DNA of 64,000 bases, from NCBI GenBank assembly GCA_037367405.1, contig JAZKJV010002613.1, positions 248,001 through 312,000 on the forward strand, written 5' to 3'. This document shows positions 47,254 to 59,790 of the stretch, in pieces (the stretch's first letter is position 1; the number at the start of each line of letters is the position of its first letter). Source of the stretch: Ottelia alismoides. Taxonomy: Eukaryota; Streptophyta; Magnoliopsida; Alismatales; Hydrocharitaceae. The translations under genes were made by a program, and so were the position numbers. The notes beneath the pieces are model-generated. The model saw only the letters and a program-made list of their open reading frames with translations, had not been told where the DNA came from and made no database searches.

Positions 47254-48559
47254 TCATGGATCCTGTACAAAGTAGATTACTTCAACACGGGCCAGATGAT
47301 CAGTAGTCTCCATGAAGTGTTTCAACATCTGCCCATTCACTACAAATGGCTCTGCACCATGTGACACATTTGATATAGTAATGCTACCATTGTCATGCAC
47401 CATTCTGACTATGTACGGCCCTTCCCACTTGCTCTTCAATTTGCCAAAAAAAATTCTCAATCGTGCATTGAACAACCATACTTTCTGCCCAGGGACAAAG
47501 GTCTTGTGCTGATTATATTTATCATGCCATCTCTTTACTTTGTTTTTTATAAATGAGGTTCTCGTATACCTGATTTCGAATCTCAACTTGCTCATTCTGA
47601 TCCATCTTCCTCTTGGCTCCTACTTTCTGCATCTCTAGGGAAATCCCTATGGTAGACCATTCAGATTTGTGCATGATCTCTACGGGCAAATGGCATGGCT
47701 TCCCATAAACTAGTCTGAACGGTGAAGTACCTAAGGGAGTCTTATATGCAGTATGATATGCCCAAAGAACCTAGTCTAGAAGCTGTGACCAGTTCTTCCT
47801 ATCCGGTCATACTAATTTCTGAATAATGGATTTCACCTCCCTATTTGAGACTTCAGTCATGTTGTTCGTCTGTGGGTGTTAAGGAGAAGCTACTCTGTGA
47901 TCAATGCCATAGTTTTTCACTAGCTTTTTCACCTTCTTATTAATGAAATGGCTACCCCCATATGAAATGAGAATACGTGGAATGCCAAAACGTGAGATAA
48001 TATATTCCCTCAAGAACCTGCACTTTGTCTTGCTGTCAGCAGTTCGTGCAGGTATAGCCTCCACCCATCTACTAACATAATTTACAATGAGAAGAATGTA
48101 CTTAGAGCCATTGTTGGAGGGAAACGATCCCATAAAATCTATGCCCCATGCGTCCAAGATCTCACAAATAATAACAGGTTGCATAGGCATCACATCTCTA
48201 GCACCGACTGTCCCTATAGCTCTCTGACAATTCGGGCAACTCTTCACGAATGTACACGCATCTCTAATAAGAGCCGGCCACCAAAATCCACTCTGAAGTA
48301 CCTTCTGCACTGTCCTCTTCCATGAATGATGTCCGTCTGTCTCTAAAGATTACAAAGAGTGAGGACACTATTGTATTCCTCTTGAGGACTACATCGTTTA
48401 TAAACACAATCCGATCCCTCATGAAAAAGAAAAGGATCCTCCCAATTGTAGTATCGAGCCTCGGAAACAAGCATGTCGACTCGGTATTTTGGCCAACCCT
48501 ATGGACTCTTCTGTGTAACCAGAAAGTTCACTATGTATGCATACCATAGAAACTCTGTA
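47254..48559 (-). pseudogene. pol: G3 integrase relic
   Basis: Reading from right to left: the zinc-finger side (48470-48264, frameshifted), then an open integrase core at 48310-47879 (CPNCQRAIGTVGARD, then WGIDFMGSFPSNNG, then RFGIPRILISYGGSHF). The first catalytic Asp is present (GIDFMG). The second is changed to Tyr (ISYGG where G2 has ILDGG). The Glu lies past a stop at 47879 (TEVSNRE). The C-terminal module is open at 47595-47254 (KVKRWHDKYNQHKTF, LRIFFGKLKSKWEGPYIV), a GPY/F-type domain. Copia D cuts the N-terminal side at 48560. Inactive. Confidence 0.92.
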
Positions 48560-49080
48560 TGTTGGACATGCGAGCGCACGACGAGTCATTATGCAATAAA
48601 TATTATTGCAAATATCATTCCCTGATCTGAAATTAAGAATAACCAATTTGCATAATAGGTCCCTTAGTACAATTAGGGTTATGTACCATGTTCATCTTGA
48701 TGATCATACAGTTGTTGATTCAGTTATTGAATCATAGAGGCTGGTGCTTGGATGAATACCTAAAGAGTTAGATTGAGGACTCATCAAGCACCGTCAAATG
48801 ATTGTTAAGAGATGATCTCCAGCCAGAGTAGGAGATGGCAATCCTTTCTCATTTAGGCTGATATCTAACCAACCTCGTGATGCAGGTTCTCTGCATAGGA
48901 ATAGAGATTCGGAGGTGTTAGATAAGTTAGGTCAAAGACTTGACTTAACGAGATCGAGATAACCAAAGTCCTATGTCGTATGCTGTCATGATATAGGCAC
49001 GCATCCTCTGACTAGAGACAGATGTGTTACTATATGTCTGCGTATGTACATTTGGCAGACCAATAGGTTGATGACGTAAC
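48560..49080 (+). repeat. 5' LTR of copia D, first part (521 bp)
   Basis: Matches 6463-6985 of copia A. It breaks off at GTTGATGACGTAAC and continues at 59791 with CTAATCAAGG, which is contiguous in intact LTRs (compare 6969-6985). Confidence 0.9.
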
Positions 49081-51707
49081 TGTTGGACATGCGAGCCCAC
49101 GGCGAGCAATTATGCAATAAATATTGCAAATATCATCCCCTAATCTGAAATGAAGAATACATATTTTGCATAATAGGTCCCTTAGTACAATTAGGGTTAT
49201 GTACCATGGCCATCTTAATGATCATATAGCTGTTGATTCAATTATTGAATCATAAAAGCCGGTGCTTAGATGAATATCTAAAGGGTTAGATTGAGGACTC
49301 ATCAAGCACCGTCAAATGATTAATAAGAGATGATCTCCATCCTAAGTAGGAGATGGCAATCCTTTCTCAGTTAGGCTGATATCTGACTGAACTCTTTATG
49401 CAGGTCCTCTGCATAGGAATAGAGATTCAGAGGTGTCAGATTAGTTAGGTCAAAGAGTTGATTTAACGAGATAGAGATAACCAAAGTCCTATATCGTATG
49501 CTATCATGATATAGGCACGCATCCTCTGATCGAAGATAGATGTGTTACTATATGTATGAGTATGTACATTTGGCAGACCAATAGGTTGATGACCTAACCA
49601 AGGTCTATACATCGGTACGCTAGTGTGCATATAAGGGCATATGAGTAATACGATCTCTCAAAGGGATCATACAGGTTCACTACTGAACCGGAAGACATGA
49701 GCTCACTCATGAGGTATTAGGAAGAATCAAATTCCGTGCGCACGGTCGTCTTGCTTTGGAAGCTTGACTGAATTTGTAGGTTTGATATATACTTTTGGAA
49801 AGTATATGATCAAGACCTAGGTATGATATATGCTTTTGGAAAGTATATGATCGATACCAACTCCCAATGATCAAAATTAGAAACTTACTGATAAAACCTT
49901 AAAGTGGACAGTATAAAGTTGATCTAATACTTCGAGTTTATTCTGAGTTTTCCAGTATGCAGGATGTACAGGTATATGGAATACCTGAGGGTGATGTGAT
50001 CATAAACGATTGTATAACCACGACGCTTCCATTCCTAGGGAGTGATGAAACGGGCTGGATTTTAGTGACTCCTCTCAGTAGAGAAGTAATCTGATCCAAA
50101 TGTTGGATATTGATCTGAATGTGATTCAGATACAATGAGAATGTTAGATTTGTGGTCTTGATTTAATCAAGCATCTATGAGAGGCCCGAGATCTGGATTT
50201 GAGATGTAATCTCAATATCCAAGTCACTATACGTGGAACAATATAATCGTCCTGTCCTTATCTCAAAGTATTCGCGAAGAAAGCGCATTATCCTTGAAAG
50301 AGTTCATGGATAATTCTATTGTTGATATATGTATCCGAGCAGTGAGAAAATGGATAATTAAATGTGATTTAATTATCATGAATAATATGAATTTGATTCA
50401 TATTATAAGGAGAGTTAACTTAGATAATTAAATGTGATTTGATTGTCAAAGATGTGAATAATGCGAATGTGATTCATATTATTTGGGAACATGAGAATAG
50501 AGATCCAAGATGATTAAATGTTATTTAATTATCATGGATATGATTAATGTGGATAAAACTATATGTATTATTCATAAATATATTATAAATGTGATTTATA
50601 ATGTATTAGAGAGAGCTAATTATAATTTATATTTGTTAATTAATTAATGATGTGTATTGGATACACATTGTGTAATTAATTGAAAATGTAAATTATATTT
50701 TGTTTTGGATTGTGAATGTGATTCACAATTTTCCAATGGCAAGATTGCAATATTCTCAAAATTATTATGAATTATTTTTGAATAATAAATCCAACAAAAG
50801 TTGTTGGAATAAATAATGGAGAAATTCAAGGAGATATGCAATCTCATGGAAATCAATGAGATTTGCCCCCACATGGTATGTGGTGGACGGCTACCAAGTC
50901 CTATAAGGAATTGGTGGCCGTCCACCCTATTACATGGGGAAACATGATCTCCATTGAAATCATCTCCTTATTTGATTGGTTTAATTTTAAGATTGATGTA
51001 TATTTGATTTATCAAATATATTTGATCTAAATTAAATCATAAGTTGTTGATTTTTACCAATAACAATCTTGACCATTGGATTGACATAAATTACTCTCAT
51101 CCATTGATTTTATATGTCCATGGCTTGAGGTCCATGGATCCCAAAACCCTATAAATAAAGAGGCATACCATGCCCTCTCTTTACTCATGCTATTGTAGCA
51201 CATCTCTCTCTCTTCTCTTCCCACACGCCATCCCTCTGCCTCTCATGTCATTCCACCATGGATGTCCTAGAGAGGTTCTCTATCGCCGTAGCGTCGTCGT
51301 TATGCTGCCCGATCGTCTGCTCGTGGATTTTCGTCTCCTTCGGCGCTCCTTGCTCATGAAGAAGACGTCGGATCTCTTGTGTTGAGATCAGGAGATCCGC
51401 CACTTGGATCATCAACATGGATTGCGAGAAGCACGCGATTCATCCCTGCGCTCGCTAGCGTCTCCTCCGTCGGATCGGACTTGAGACAGGAGGTCTCTTC
51501 GTTTAGAAACTCGATCGCAACCACACTTCAAGAGGTAATCCTATTACTTGTTTGTGGTTTAGACGAAACGATCCGAGAAGTGTTCTTGGATCATGTGGTT
51601 TCATCACATAAAAAATTTTGAATTCCGCTGCATCATCGCTCCTCGTCATATTCGATACGACGCTCACGCTTCCGCGATGCGCTTGAGGATTCTAACCATA
51701 TCCTTCA
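49081..51707 (+). repeat. 5' LTR of copia C (2627 bp)
   Basis: TGTTGGACATGC...ATCCTTCA. It has the TATA box at 51150, an inverted repeat 50882-50891 with 50917-50926, and the U5 hairpin near 51565-51605. Confidence 0.95.
51150..51157 (+). promoter_or_regulatory. TATA box of copia C 5' LTR
   Basis: TATAAATA in the family context. The equivalent in the 3' LTR is at 59226-59233. Confidence 0.72.
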
Positions 51708-51709
51708 AG

Positions 51710-51721
51710 TGGTATCAGAGC
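51710..51721 (+). promoter_or_regulatory. Primer binding site of copia C
   Basis: TGGTATCAGAGC is an exact match to the complement of the initiator tRNA-Met 3' end, two bases after the LTR. Confidence 0.93.
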
Positions 51722-53404
51722 CTTAGGTCGAAGGTTTTGGATACAATCCATAAAACTGAAGTCGACTTGGGTTCGTTAGGGTTGCGAAAGTTCTATCGCA
51801 TTTCATTTTCGCATCTCTGTTTAATGTAAATTTTAGGCCCTGTTTAAATTGTTTAAACACGAAAATACCACTTGGATTTTGTTCCCCATTAAATAAGGAA
51901 ACCATTGGATCTGAGTTTACGTAATTTGGATTTCGTTTGCTCTAGATATGGTCGTTTTAATGAACATGTATTCACTGTTACGGGAACTGCGAATCTTAAC
52001 GTAATTAAGGAGTTAATTACTATTTAGAAACGCCTTGAAATGCGTTCAAATCACATGAGTTCTGTTTTTAAGTCAAATTAGCAAACTTTGGAAATTTATT
52101 TTGCTTAATTTGGATTTAAATTGATTGAGATATGCTAATTTTAGTAACTAGGGGTCACTGCTGAAATTACTTTCCTAATCAAAACCATGTGATTGTCAAT
52201 TAGTGAAATTAAATTTTAATTTCATGAAATATTTATGGAAAATATTTGATAAATATTTGATGATGATTATTTCCTTAATTGACTTGGCCTCAACCAATAG
52301 ATTGATTAGATTTGATCTATATCAAAATTGGAAACACAGTCATCAAACTCCTTGCTTGAATAGGATTGGGAATTTGTCTAGCCAATTTCCTTATAATAAA
52401 AAATGTTTTGATTATTACTATATGATATAATTTCGGTTGAAGAACGGATGATCATCTCAAGTACAAAGTGATTGACTCGGCATTATTTTTTCCCGAGGCG
52501 GATATGGTGTCTAGTCGGGGATCGTTGGGGTAGCGGGTTGCAACGTATGCGGTCCGTCCCACTCCCGCCAGTATTGACTATGACAGCGGGTAGGGAACGA
52601 ATGATGCCTGTGAGATCATGATGTATTTTTTTTATTATTGAAAATTAGAATTAAATTTTTAGATAATACCATGTATTCAAGTAAAATCAAGTTTATTGAT
52701 TGAATTGGATTGAAAATTAATTTAATATGATTAAGTTAATTTTATCCAATTATGAATAGATGTGTATTTCCCTTGGAAGAATTAGTTATGTGAATATGAT
52801 TCATTATAATTAATTAGAATTTGAATTTGATATGGAGGATCACATAAGTGACATCCATGGTCTCCTGTCAAGCCGAAGGGTTCCGTCGTCAGGGATTGTA
52901 TGTAGGAGACGCCTGTCTGAGGTGACAGCTCCTATATGCAAGCGCATCTGGATCGGGCTCTCTGCTTCTCGAAAGAGTAAGGCCATGTATGTAGTGACCC
53001 TAATATCGGATCCTCATATTATTGGGGCTATATTGGATTGCACATAGCGAGTTCTATTCTTGTTGATGGTTGGTTCAATTAATAACGAGTCAACATCACC
53101 TTAGGGGTGGTGGGCCCGGGTGTTAAAGACCGAATTGTGAGAGGCAAGTTGGACTTGGAAGGTGGAATGTGTTCCTTCTTCTGTTTTATTCGAGTTGCAG
53201 ATTCTCATATTATTGGGATGTAACAAAGATAAAGAAGGAGATCCTAGTTCTTGCTGAGATATAATGGCAAGTATATCTCTTACATTGAAAGTGATTAAGG
53301 GAATGAATTTTCATTGTTGACATGGCAAGACAACTTTGATATAAAATTCATTAATCAAAGTAAATTATATATTTATATAAGTTTATGCAAATTTCCTATT
53401 TCAG
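51722..53404 (+). other. Non-coding leader of copia C
   Basis: Corresponds to 1188-2886 of A. The GTAAGT of A is GCAAGT here (53267-53272), while the acceptor-like TTTCAG is kept (53399-53404). No gene. Confidence 0.65.
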
Positions 53405-54370
53405 ATAATCCTTCATTAATCCCACTCAATGTTATACTCAATAATAATCAGTCGAATATCATGGATTGGACCTACGATACAATTATTGTACTTGCAATTG
53501 GACACATAGGGTTCGTTTGGTTGCAGGGTTGGGAAGGGTTGGGTTGGGCAGGGGTACCCCTGTGAATAGTAAACTGTGAGGAGGATTGGGCCGTTTGGTT
53601 GGAGGGGTAACCCGGGTTGGGCCAACCCAACCCTGCCTAACCCTGCAACTAAACGAACCCATAATGTATGTGGTTGCATGTGCAAGTTTTCTCATAATAA
53701 TGAGGAATGATATTTAAATAAGACAATAGGACTAAAACCATAGGGTTTGTTTGTCTCTATAAGTCTTGATATCATCGAATGTACTTTTTTGAAGTGACAT
53801 GTCGATAATGATCGTAATTATCAAATAATCCTTATAAAAATCTAATAAGATGTTCTGGCATACATATGTGCTCTCGACATATGATCATGAATGACATGGT
53901 TCTCTGTATTATGCAGAATGGTGGCTCTATAGGAGATGATGTATTCAAATTGTTTGAGTACCTACCTGAACCTATGTTTTTTAAGAGTTTAAATGGATGT
54001 AGATACGATGAGTATCATCATTCTACTATCTATACTCTAGTCATTCATGAAGCCTCATAATATTCATATTGTATGAATTAAATGAAGCATGTACTCTTAT
54101 ATTGAAAATTTTGATTTTAACATAAGAGATCCTTGGTCTTGAGCAATGGTTGCTTATAGATAAAGGGAGCGCAGTGGAAGCATGGGTTGGACCCAAGAAG
54201 GAAGTATAGTCAAAGAGTTGACTGTACTTTTGTGACTTCCATATGACATCCAAAGAGTTGGATAATTGCCAATACTGCAATAAGTTGATGTGTTGATAGT
54301 ATGACTATCAAATCTATCTAGAATCCTTAGAGTAGGAATCAGATAATACATCAGAATAATCTACATATAA
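53405..54370 (+). pseudogene. gag: copia C gag relic, split by a MITE
   Basis: From 53406 the peptide DNPSLIPLNVILNNNQSNIMDWTY follows in pieces (best preserved gag start in the window) up to the MITE at 53509. After it, an open stretch 53866-54060 includes DDVFKLFEYLPEP. A C-x2-C (NCQYCN) near 54260 could be the zinc knuckle start. Stops and frameshifts elsewhere. Confidence 0.6.
53509..53660. mobile_element. Harbinger/Tourist-like MITE (152 bp)
   Basis: The ends GGGTTCGTTTGGTTGCAG and its mirror begin 41-base terminal inverted repeats with 4 mismatches. ATA is duplicated at 53506-53508 and 53661-53663. Copy A shows the empty site (CACATAATGTATG at 2984-2996). Ends of the type GG-x-TTCGTTTGGTT with a 3-bp duplication suggest PIF/Harbinger, although that superfamily usually duplicates TTA or TAA. 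No coding capacity. Confidence 0.85.
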
Positions 54371-54579
54371 TCATTGAAATTGACCTACTTAATTGATAAG
54401 ATAAAGTATAATAATTGTATCTCAACCTTCTAATGACACTTGCTGGTTGCATATGTATTAGAAGATTAAAAATTTGATCTTAAAGGTTTAATAGTCATCC
54501 ACATGGATATTGATGCAATTGTTGCAACAATCTCTATTGGATTGATAGGCTTCATAATTTTAGTGGAAGAGCCCTTAGT

Positions 54580-57150
54580 CTTAGAGAATGTCTCTGTGAC
54601 CTAGATATTAGAATACATTCATTGTTTCTTTCTAAATATTAGAAATAAATGTGAATTTTGTAATATACCTATCATTAAGAGTTATGATGGAGATATTTCA
54701 GATAGTAATCTAAAAATCTTGTAGACTCTACTAAATTAGAAAATTAATGAATGGTTCATTAACATTTCTAATACTGAAATTAAACCTTAAAAGATTAATA
54801 AGAGGATTAAGATTATTTGACAATGATTTGGCATCATGTTTTGGACATATGTATGTTGATAAGATCAAGAGACAAGTAAGAGATGAAACTTTAGAATGTC
54901 TAAAATTTCAAAACATGCATACTTATGAATATTGTATTCAAAGTAAAATGTCCAATACACTCTTCTTAAGGAAAGGTGTAAGATGTCAAGGTATTCAGGA
55001 TCTTATACATATTCATGTATGTGAATCATCTACATCAGAATAAACATTATGGATATGAGATATCTATTAATGATTATTTGTGATATGAGATTTCTTCTCT
55101 TCACCTAAGAAACCTTTGAAATGTTCAAAGATTTCACAATTTTGGTTTAGAACCAAAGTTTGAAGGAAGATGAAATGAATATGCTCTAACCAATGTAGCT
55201 TGTACCTATTAGATGAATTCAAGGAATACCTTATGGAGATGTGAATATCATTCCTATCTCTATCTTCCTAATGAACTTTTAACTCAATAGAGTTATAGGG
55301 AGATACAATTGATCATGTGTGACATGATTTGATCAATAATTAATCTTAGCATAATTATCTCTTAGTTTCCAGGTATATATATGTGGTAGAGACTACATTA
55401 TATGTCCTTACAAGGTTCCATGCTAGTAAGCTGGAATCTGGCACTGGAGAGTGCTACTTCATTAGGAAAATAAAGGATGGTATTAGATACCTACTTTATG
55501 ACCTTGAGATTCTTAAAGGATCTCATCTCTAAGAATGTGATTCTTAGAGGATGACTCTCTTAAGAATCAAGATGAAAATGAAGTAAAGGAACTCATTTAA
55601 TCTTGAGAAGATAATGAGGCTCATGAAATCGGAAAACTAAATAGACAATTGAATATGAAACATTAATACCTCTTCAAATAAGTTTGAGGATGGATTCCAT
55701 GTGTCAGTTGAATATGAAAATGATCGGACTTCATGTGATGAAGCTCCTGAGGATCATGACATGGAAAGATGGATGTTAGCAATAAAAGTCTAATGTAGAC
55801 TTCATATATACAAGTGTTGTATATGGACCCTATAAGATCCACCTATATGGGTAAGACTCATTAAGGTGTAAATGGATCTTCAAGAGAAAGAGGGAACCTG
55901 ATGAGAAGGTAGAGACCTTCAAAGCAAGGCTCATAGCCATGAGCTACACACCGAAGAGAATACATCGCTTGCGATGAGACTTGCTCTCTAGTGACCTTGC
56001 TTTAACCCATCAGAATATTGCTAACTATAGCTACACAACTTGACTATGACATCTTCATGATGTGAGTCTAGATTGCTTTTGTTTATGAATACCTCTGAGA
56101 ATATTCATATGAAGTAGCTTCCGGGCTTCATGGTTAAGGAAAGCAATGTGTGCAAGCTAAATAACTCCATCTTTGGACTCAAATAAGCTTCTTGTAGTTG
56201 GAACATAAGATTTGATGAAATTATAAATGTTATGATTTTAGATAAAATCTTGATGAATCATATGAAGCTTAGTGGGAGTGCCATTGTGTTCATCGTGCTA
56301 AATTTACTTATTATTCTAATCATTTGGAATGATATAGGGATAATAATAAGTGTTTTATAATTTGGTTGTTCCATATCTTGATATATGATCTCAAGGATAC
56401 CTCTTAGATCTTAGTTCTGAAGTCGTTCAGTAGAAAAGAGAAGAGGGTATTGGGACCGTCGCATTAGTAATACACCTTGGACTTATTATATTTTCTAGAA
56501 AATTCCAAGAAAGGCTTCTTTCCCTTAAGATGTGGTAGTGACCTGTCTAAACGGATAGCACCTCAAAGAGTTGAGGAAGTGAATGCTAGAACTGCTTGCA
56601 CTTGTGCATCAGTTATGAGAAGCTGAGTGTATGCTAAATGTGTACAAGAGCCAGATGTTTGCCATGCAGTGGGAGTAGTAAACTGTTACTAATTCTACTA
56701 TGGAGATAAAACACTTGATTGCAGTAATAAAAATATCTTCAAAGATGATGACACTTAGAGATAGTGATCTCAAAGTCTTATCTTCAAAAGTTTAAGACCT
56801 TGTAGATAGTGATCTATAAGGGTCTTAACTGTAGATACCTTAGGAGATAGAGATCTCTAGGAATAAAGGTATTCTGATAAGGATTATGGGCATACTGGTT
56901 ATAATAATTATTGAGGTATAGTGTCAAGGACACTATAACAAAATTGAGTATTGGTTTCATAAGATGCAACATTCGCAGTGAATGCAAGCACTGTTACTTG
57001 GGGATATGCAAGTGCCGTAAAAGGACTTGGCGTAGTCTCTTTTGAACAGAGTGATTGATCAGCTTACCTAGATATTTTCTAAATAGCCTATGATTCTCAC
57101 ATGAGTTTGGGTTTAAATGATTAGCCCATTAATGGCTCTTTAGGCTAGTG
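54580..57150 (+). pseudogene. pol: copia C pol relic (integrase, RT, RNase H)
   Basis: GAG-pre-integrase is the best preserved part: an open frame at 54747-55043 with LASCFGHMYVDKIKRQV, ECLKFQNMHTYEYCIQSKM and IQDLIHIHVC. The integrase core is decayed at 55060-55500. RT starts near 55870 with CKWIFKRKREPDEKV and goes on through LDYDIFMM and the FWNIRFDEI-like region at 56200. The RNase H region near 56620-56700 reads CLPCSGS-like in shifted frames. No catalytic site is intact. Confidence 0.85.
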
Positions 57151-57156
57151 GGAGAT
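57147..57156 (+). promoter_or_regulatory. Polypurine tract of copia C
   Basis: AGTGGGAGAT directly precedes the 3' LTR start TGTTGG. This is the usual copia plus-strand primer site and is better preserved here than in A (6453-6462). Confidence 0.85.
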
Positions 57157-59790
57157 TGTTGGACATGCGAGCCCACGGCAAGCCATTATGCAATAAATAT
57201 TGCAAATATCATTCCGTAATCTGAAATGAAGAATACATAATTTGCATAATAGGTCCCTTAGTACAATTAGGGTTATGTACCATGGACATGTTAATGATCA
57301 TACAACTGTTGATTCAATTATTGAATCATAGAAGCTGGTGCTTAGATGAATATCTAAAGGGTTAGATTGAGGACTCATCAAGAACCGTCAAATGATTGTT
57401 AAGAGATGATCTCCAGCCCGAGTAGGAGATGGCAATCCTTTCTCAGTTAGGCTAATATCTGACGGAACTCTTGATGCATGTCCTCTGCATAGGAATAGAG
57501 ATTCAGAGGTGCTCGATTAGTTTGGTCAACGAGTTGATTTAACGATATCGAGATAACCAAAGTCCTATATCGTATGCTGTCATGATATAGGCAGGCATCC
57601 TCTGACCGGAGACAGATGTGTTACTATATGTCTGAGTAAGTACATTTGGCAGACCAATAGGTTGATGACTTACCAAGTTCTATACACCGGCGTGCTGGTG
57701 TGCATATAAGGGTATATAAGTAATACGATCTCTCAAAAGGATCATACAGGTTCACTACTGAACCGGAAGACATGAGCTCACTCATGAGGTATTGGGAAGA
57801 ATCCAATTCCGTGTGCACGGTCGTCTTACTTTGGAAGCTTGACTGAATTTGTAGGTTTCATATATACTTTTTTAAAGTATATGATCAAGACCTAGGTATG
57901 ATATATGCTTTTGTAAAGAATATGATCTATACCAACTCCCAATGGTCAAAATGAGAAACTTACTGATAAAACCCTGAAGTAGATAGTATAAAGTTGATCT
58001 AATACTTTGGGTTTATTCTGAGTCTTCCACTACGCAGGATGTAAAGGTATTGGGAATACCTGAGGGTGATGTGATCATAAACGATTGTATAACCATGACG
58101 CTTCCATTCCGAGGGAGTGATGAAATTGGTCTGGATTTTAGTGACTCCTCTCCGTAGAGAAGTAATCTGATCCAAATGTTGGACATTGCTATGAAAGTGA
58201 TTCAGATACAATGAGAAGGTTAGATTTGCGGTCTTGATTTAATCAGGCATCTATAGGAGGCCCGAGATCTGGATTTGAGATGTAATCTCAATATCCAAGT
58301 CACTATACGTGGAACAATACAATAGCACGTCCTTATCTCCAAATATTTGCAGAGAAAGCGTATTATCCTTGAAAGAGTTCATGGATAATTCTATTGTTGA
58401 TATATGTATCCGAACATTGAGAAAATGGATAATTAAATATGATTTAATTATCATGAATAATATGAATTTGATTCATATTATAAGGAGAGTTATCTTAGAT
58501 AATTAAATGTGATTTGATTGTCAAAGATGTGAATAATGTGAATGCGATTCATATTATTTGGGAACATGAGAATAGAGATCCATGATGATTAAATGTGATT
58601 TAATTATCATGGATATGATTAATGTGGATAGCACTATCCATATTATTCATAAATATATTATAAATATCATTTATAATGTATTAGAGAGATCTAATTATAA
58701 TTTATATTTGTTAATTAATTAATGATGTGTATTGGATTCACATTGTGTAATTAATTGAAAATGTAAATTATATTTTGTTTTGGGTTGTGAATGTGATTCA
58801 CAATTTTCCAATGGCAAGTTTACAATATTCTCAAAAAAATTATGAATTATTTTTGAAGAATAAATCCCAACAAATGTTGTTGTACTAAATAATGGAGAAA
58901 TTCAAGGAGATATGCAATCTCATAAAAATCCATGAGATTGCCCCCACATGGTATGTGGTGGGAGGCTACCAAGTCCTATAAGGAATTGGTGGCCGTCCAC
59001 CCTATTACATGGGGAAACATGATCTTCATTGAAATCATCTCCTTATTTGATTGGTTTAATTTTAGGATTGATGTATATTTGATTTATCAAATATATTTGA
59101 TCTAAATTAAATCATAATTTGTTGGTTTTTACCAACAACAATCTTGACCATTGGATTTATATAAATCAATCTCATCCATTGATTTTATATGTCCCATGGA
59201 TTGAGATCCATGGATCCCAAAAACCTATAAATAGAGAGGCATACCATGCTCTCTCTTTACATATGCTATTGTAGCGCATCTCTCTCTCTCTTCTCTTCCC
59301 ATACGCCATCCCTCTACCTCTCATGGCCGTCCACCATGGATGTCCAAAAGAGGTTCTCTATCACCGCAACGTCGTCGTTATGCTGCCCGAACGTCTACTC
59401 GTGGATTTCTGTCTCCTTCGGTGCCCCTTGCTCCTGAAGAAGACGTCGGATCTCGTATGTCGAGATCAAGAGATCCGCTGCTTGGATCATCAATATAGAT
59501 TGCGAGAAGCACGTGATTCATCCCCGCGCTCGCAAGCGTCTCCTCCGTCAGATCGGACTTGAGACAGGAGGTCTCTTCTTTTAGAGACTCGATCGCAACA
59601 ACGCTTCAAGAGGTAATCATGTTACTTGTTTGTGGTTTAGAGAAGTGTTCTTGGATCATGTGGTTTTGTCGCATGAAAAATTTTAAATTCCGCTGCATCG
59701 AGCAACTAGTGTGACTAGTCGCTCCTCGTCCTATTAGATACGATGCTCACGCTTCCGTGATGCGCTTGAGGATTCTAACCATATCCTTCA
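57157..59790 (+). repeat. 3' LTR of copia C (2634 bp)
   Basis: TGTTGGACATGC to CATATCCTTCA, followed directly by the resumed LTR of D. The U5 hairpin has lost its 5' flank by a small deletion near 59638. Confidence 0.95.

Larger units (their letters stand above)
42155..48559 (-). mobile_element. Ty3/gypsy element G3, 3' part
   Basis: A minus-strand element closely related to G2. From right to left it holds integrase (cut by copia D at 48560), a hairpin array, a spacer, a polypurine tract and a complete 3' LTR. It is inserted in the LTR of copia E; CGAAC at 42150-42154 is the presumed target duplication. The 5' half lies beyond the window. Confidence 0.9.
49081..59790 (+). mobile_element. Ty1/copia element C (complete, 10.7 kb)
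   Basis: A full-length element inserted in the 5' LTR of its relative D. LTRs are 49081-51707 and 57157-59790. In the first 235 bases of the two LTRs I count about 12 differences (about 5 percent). The target duplication is imperfect: GTAAC at 49076-49080 against CTAAT at 59791-59795, although the join restores an intact LTR sequence. Gag and pol are broken. Confidence 0.93.

Noticed and set aside
51710..51721. tRNA-like matches at copia LTR ends
   Set aside because: Only 12 bases, complementary to the tRNA-Met 3' end. These are primer sites and not tRNA genes. No cloverleaf was seen anywhere in the window.
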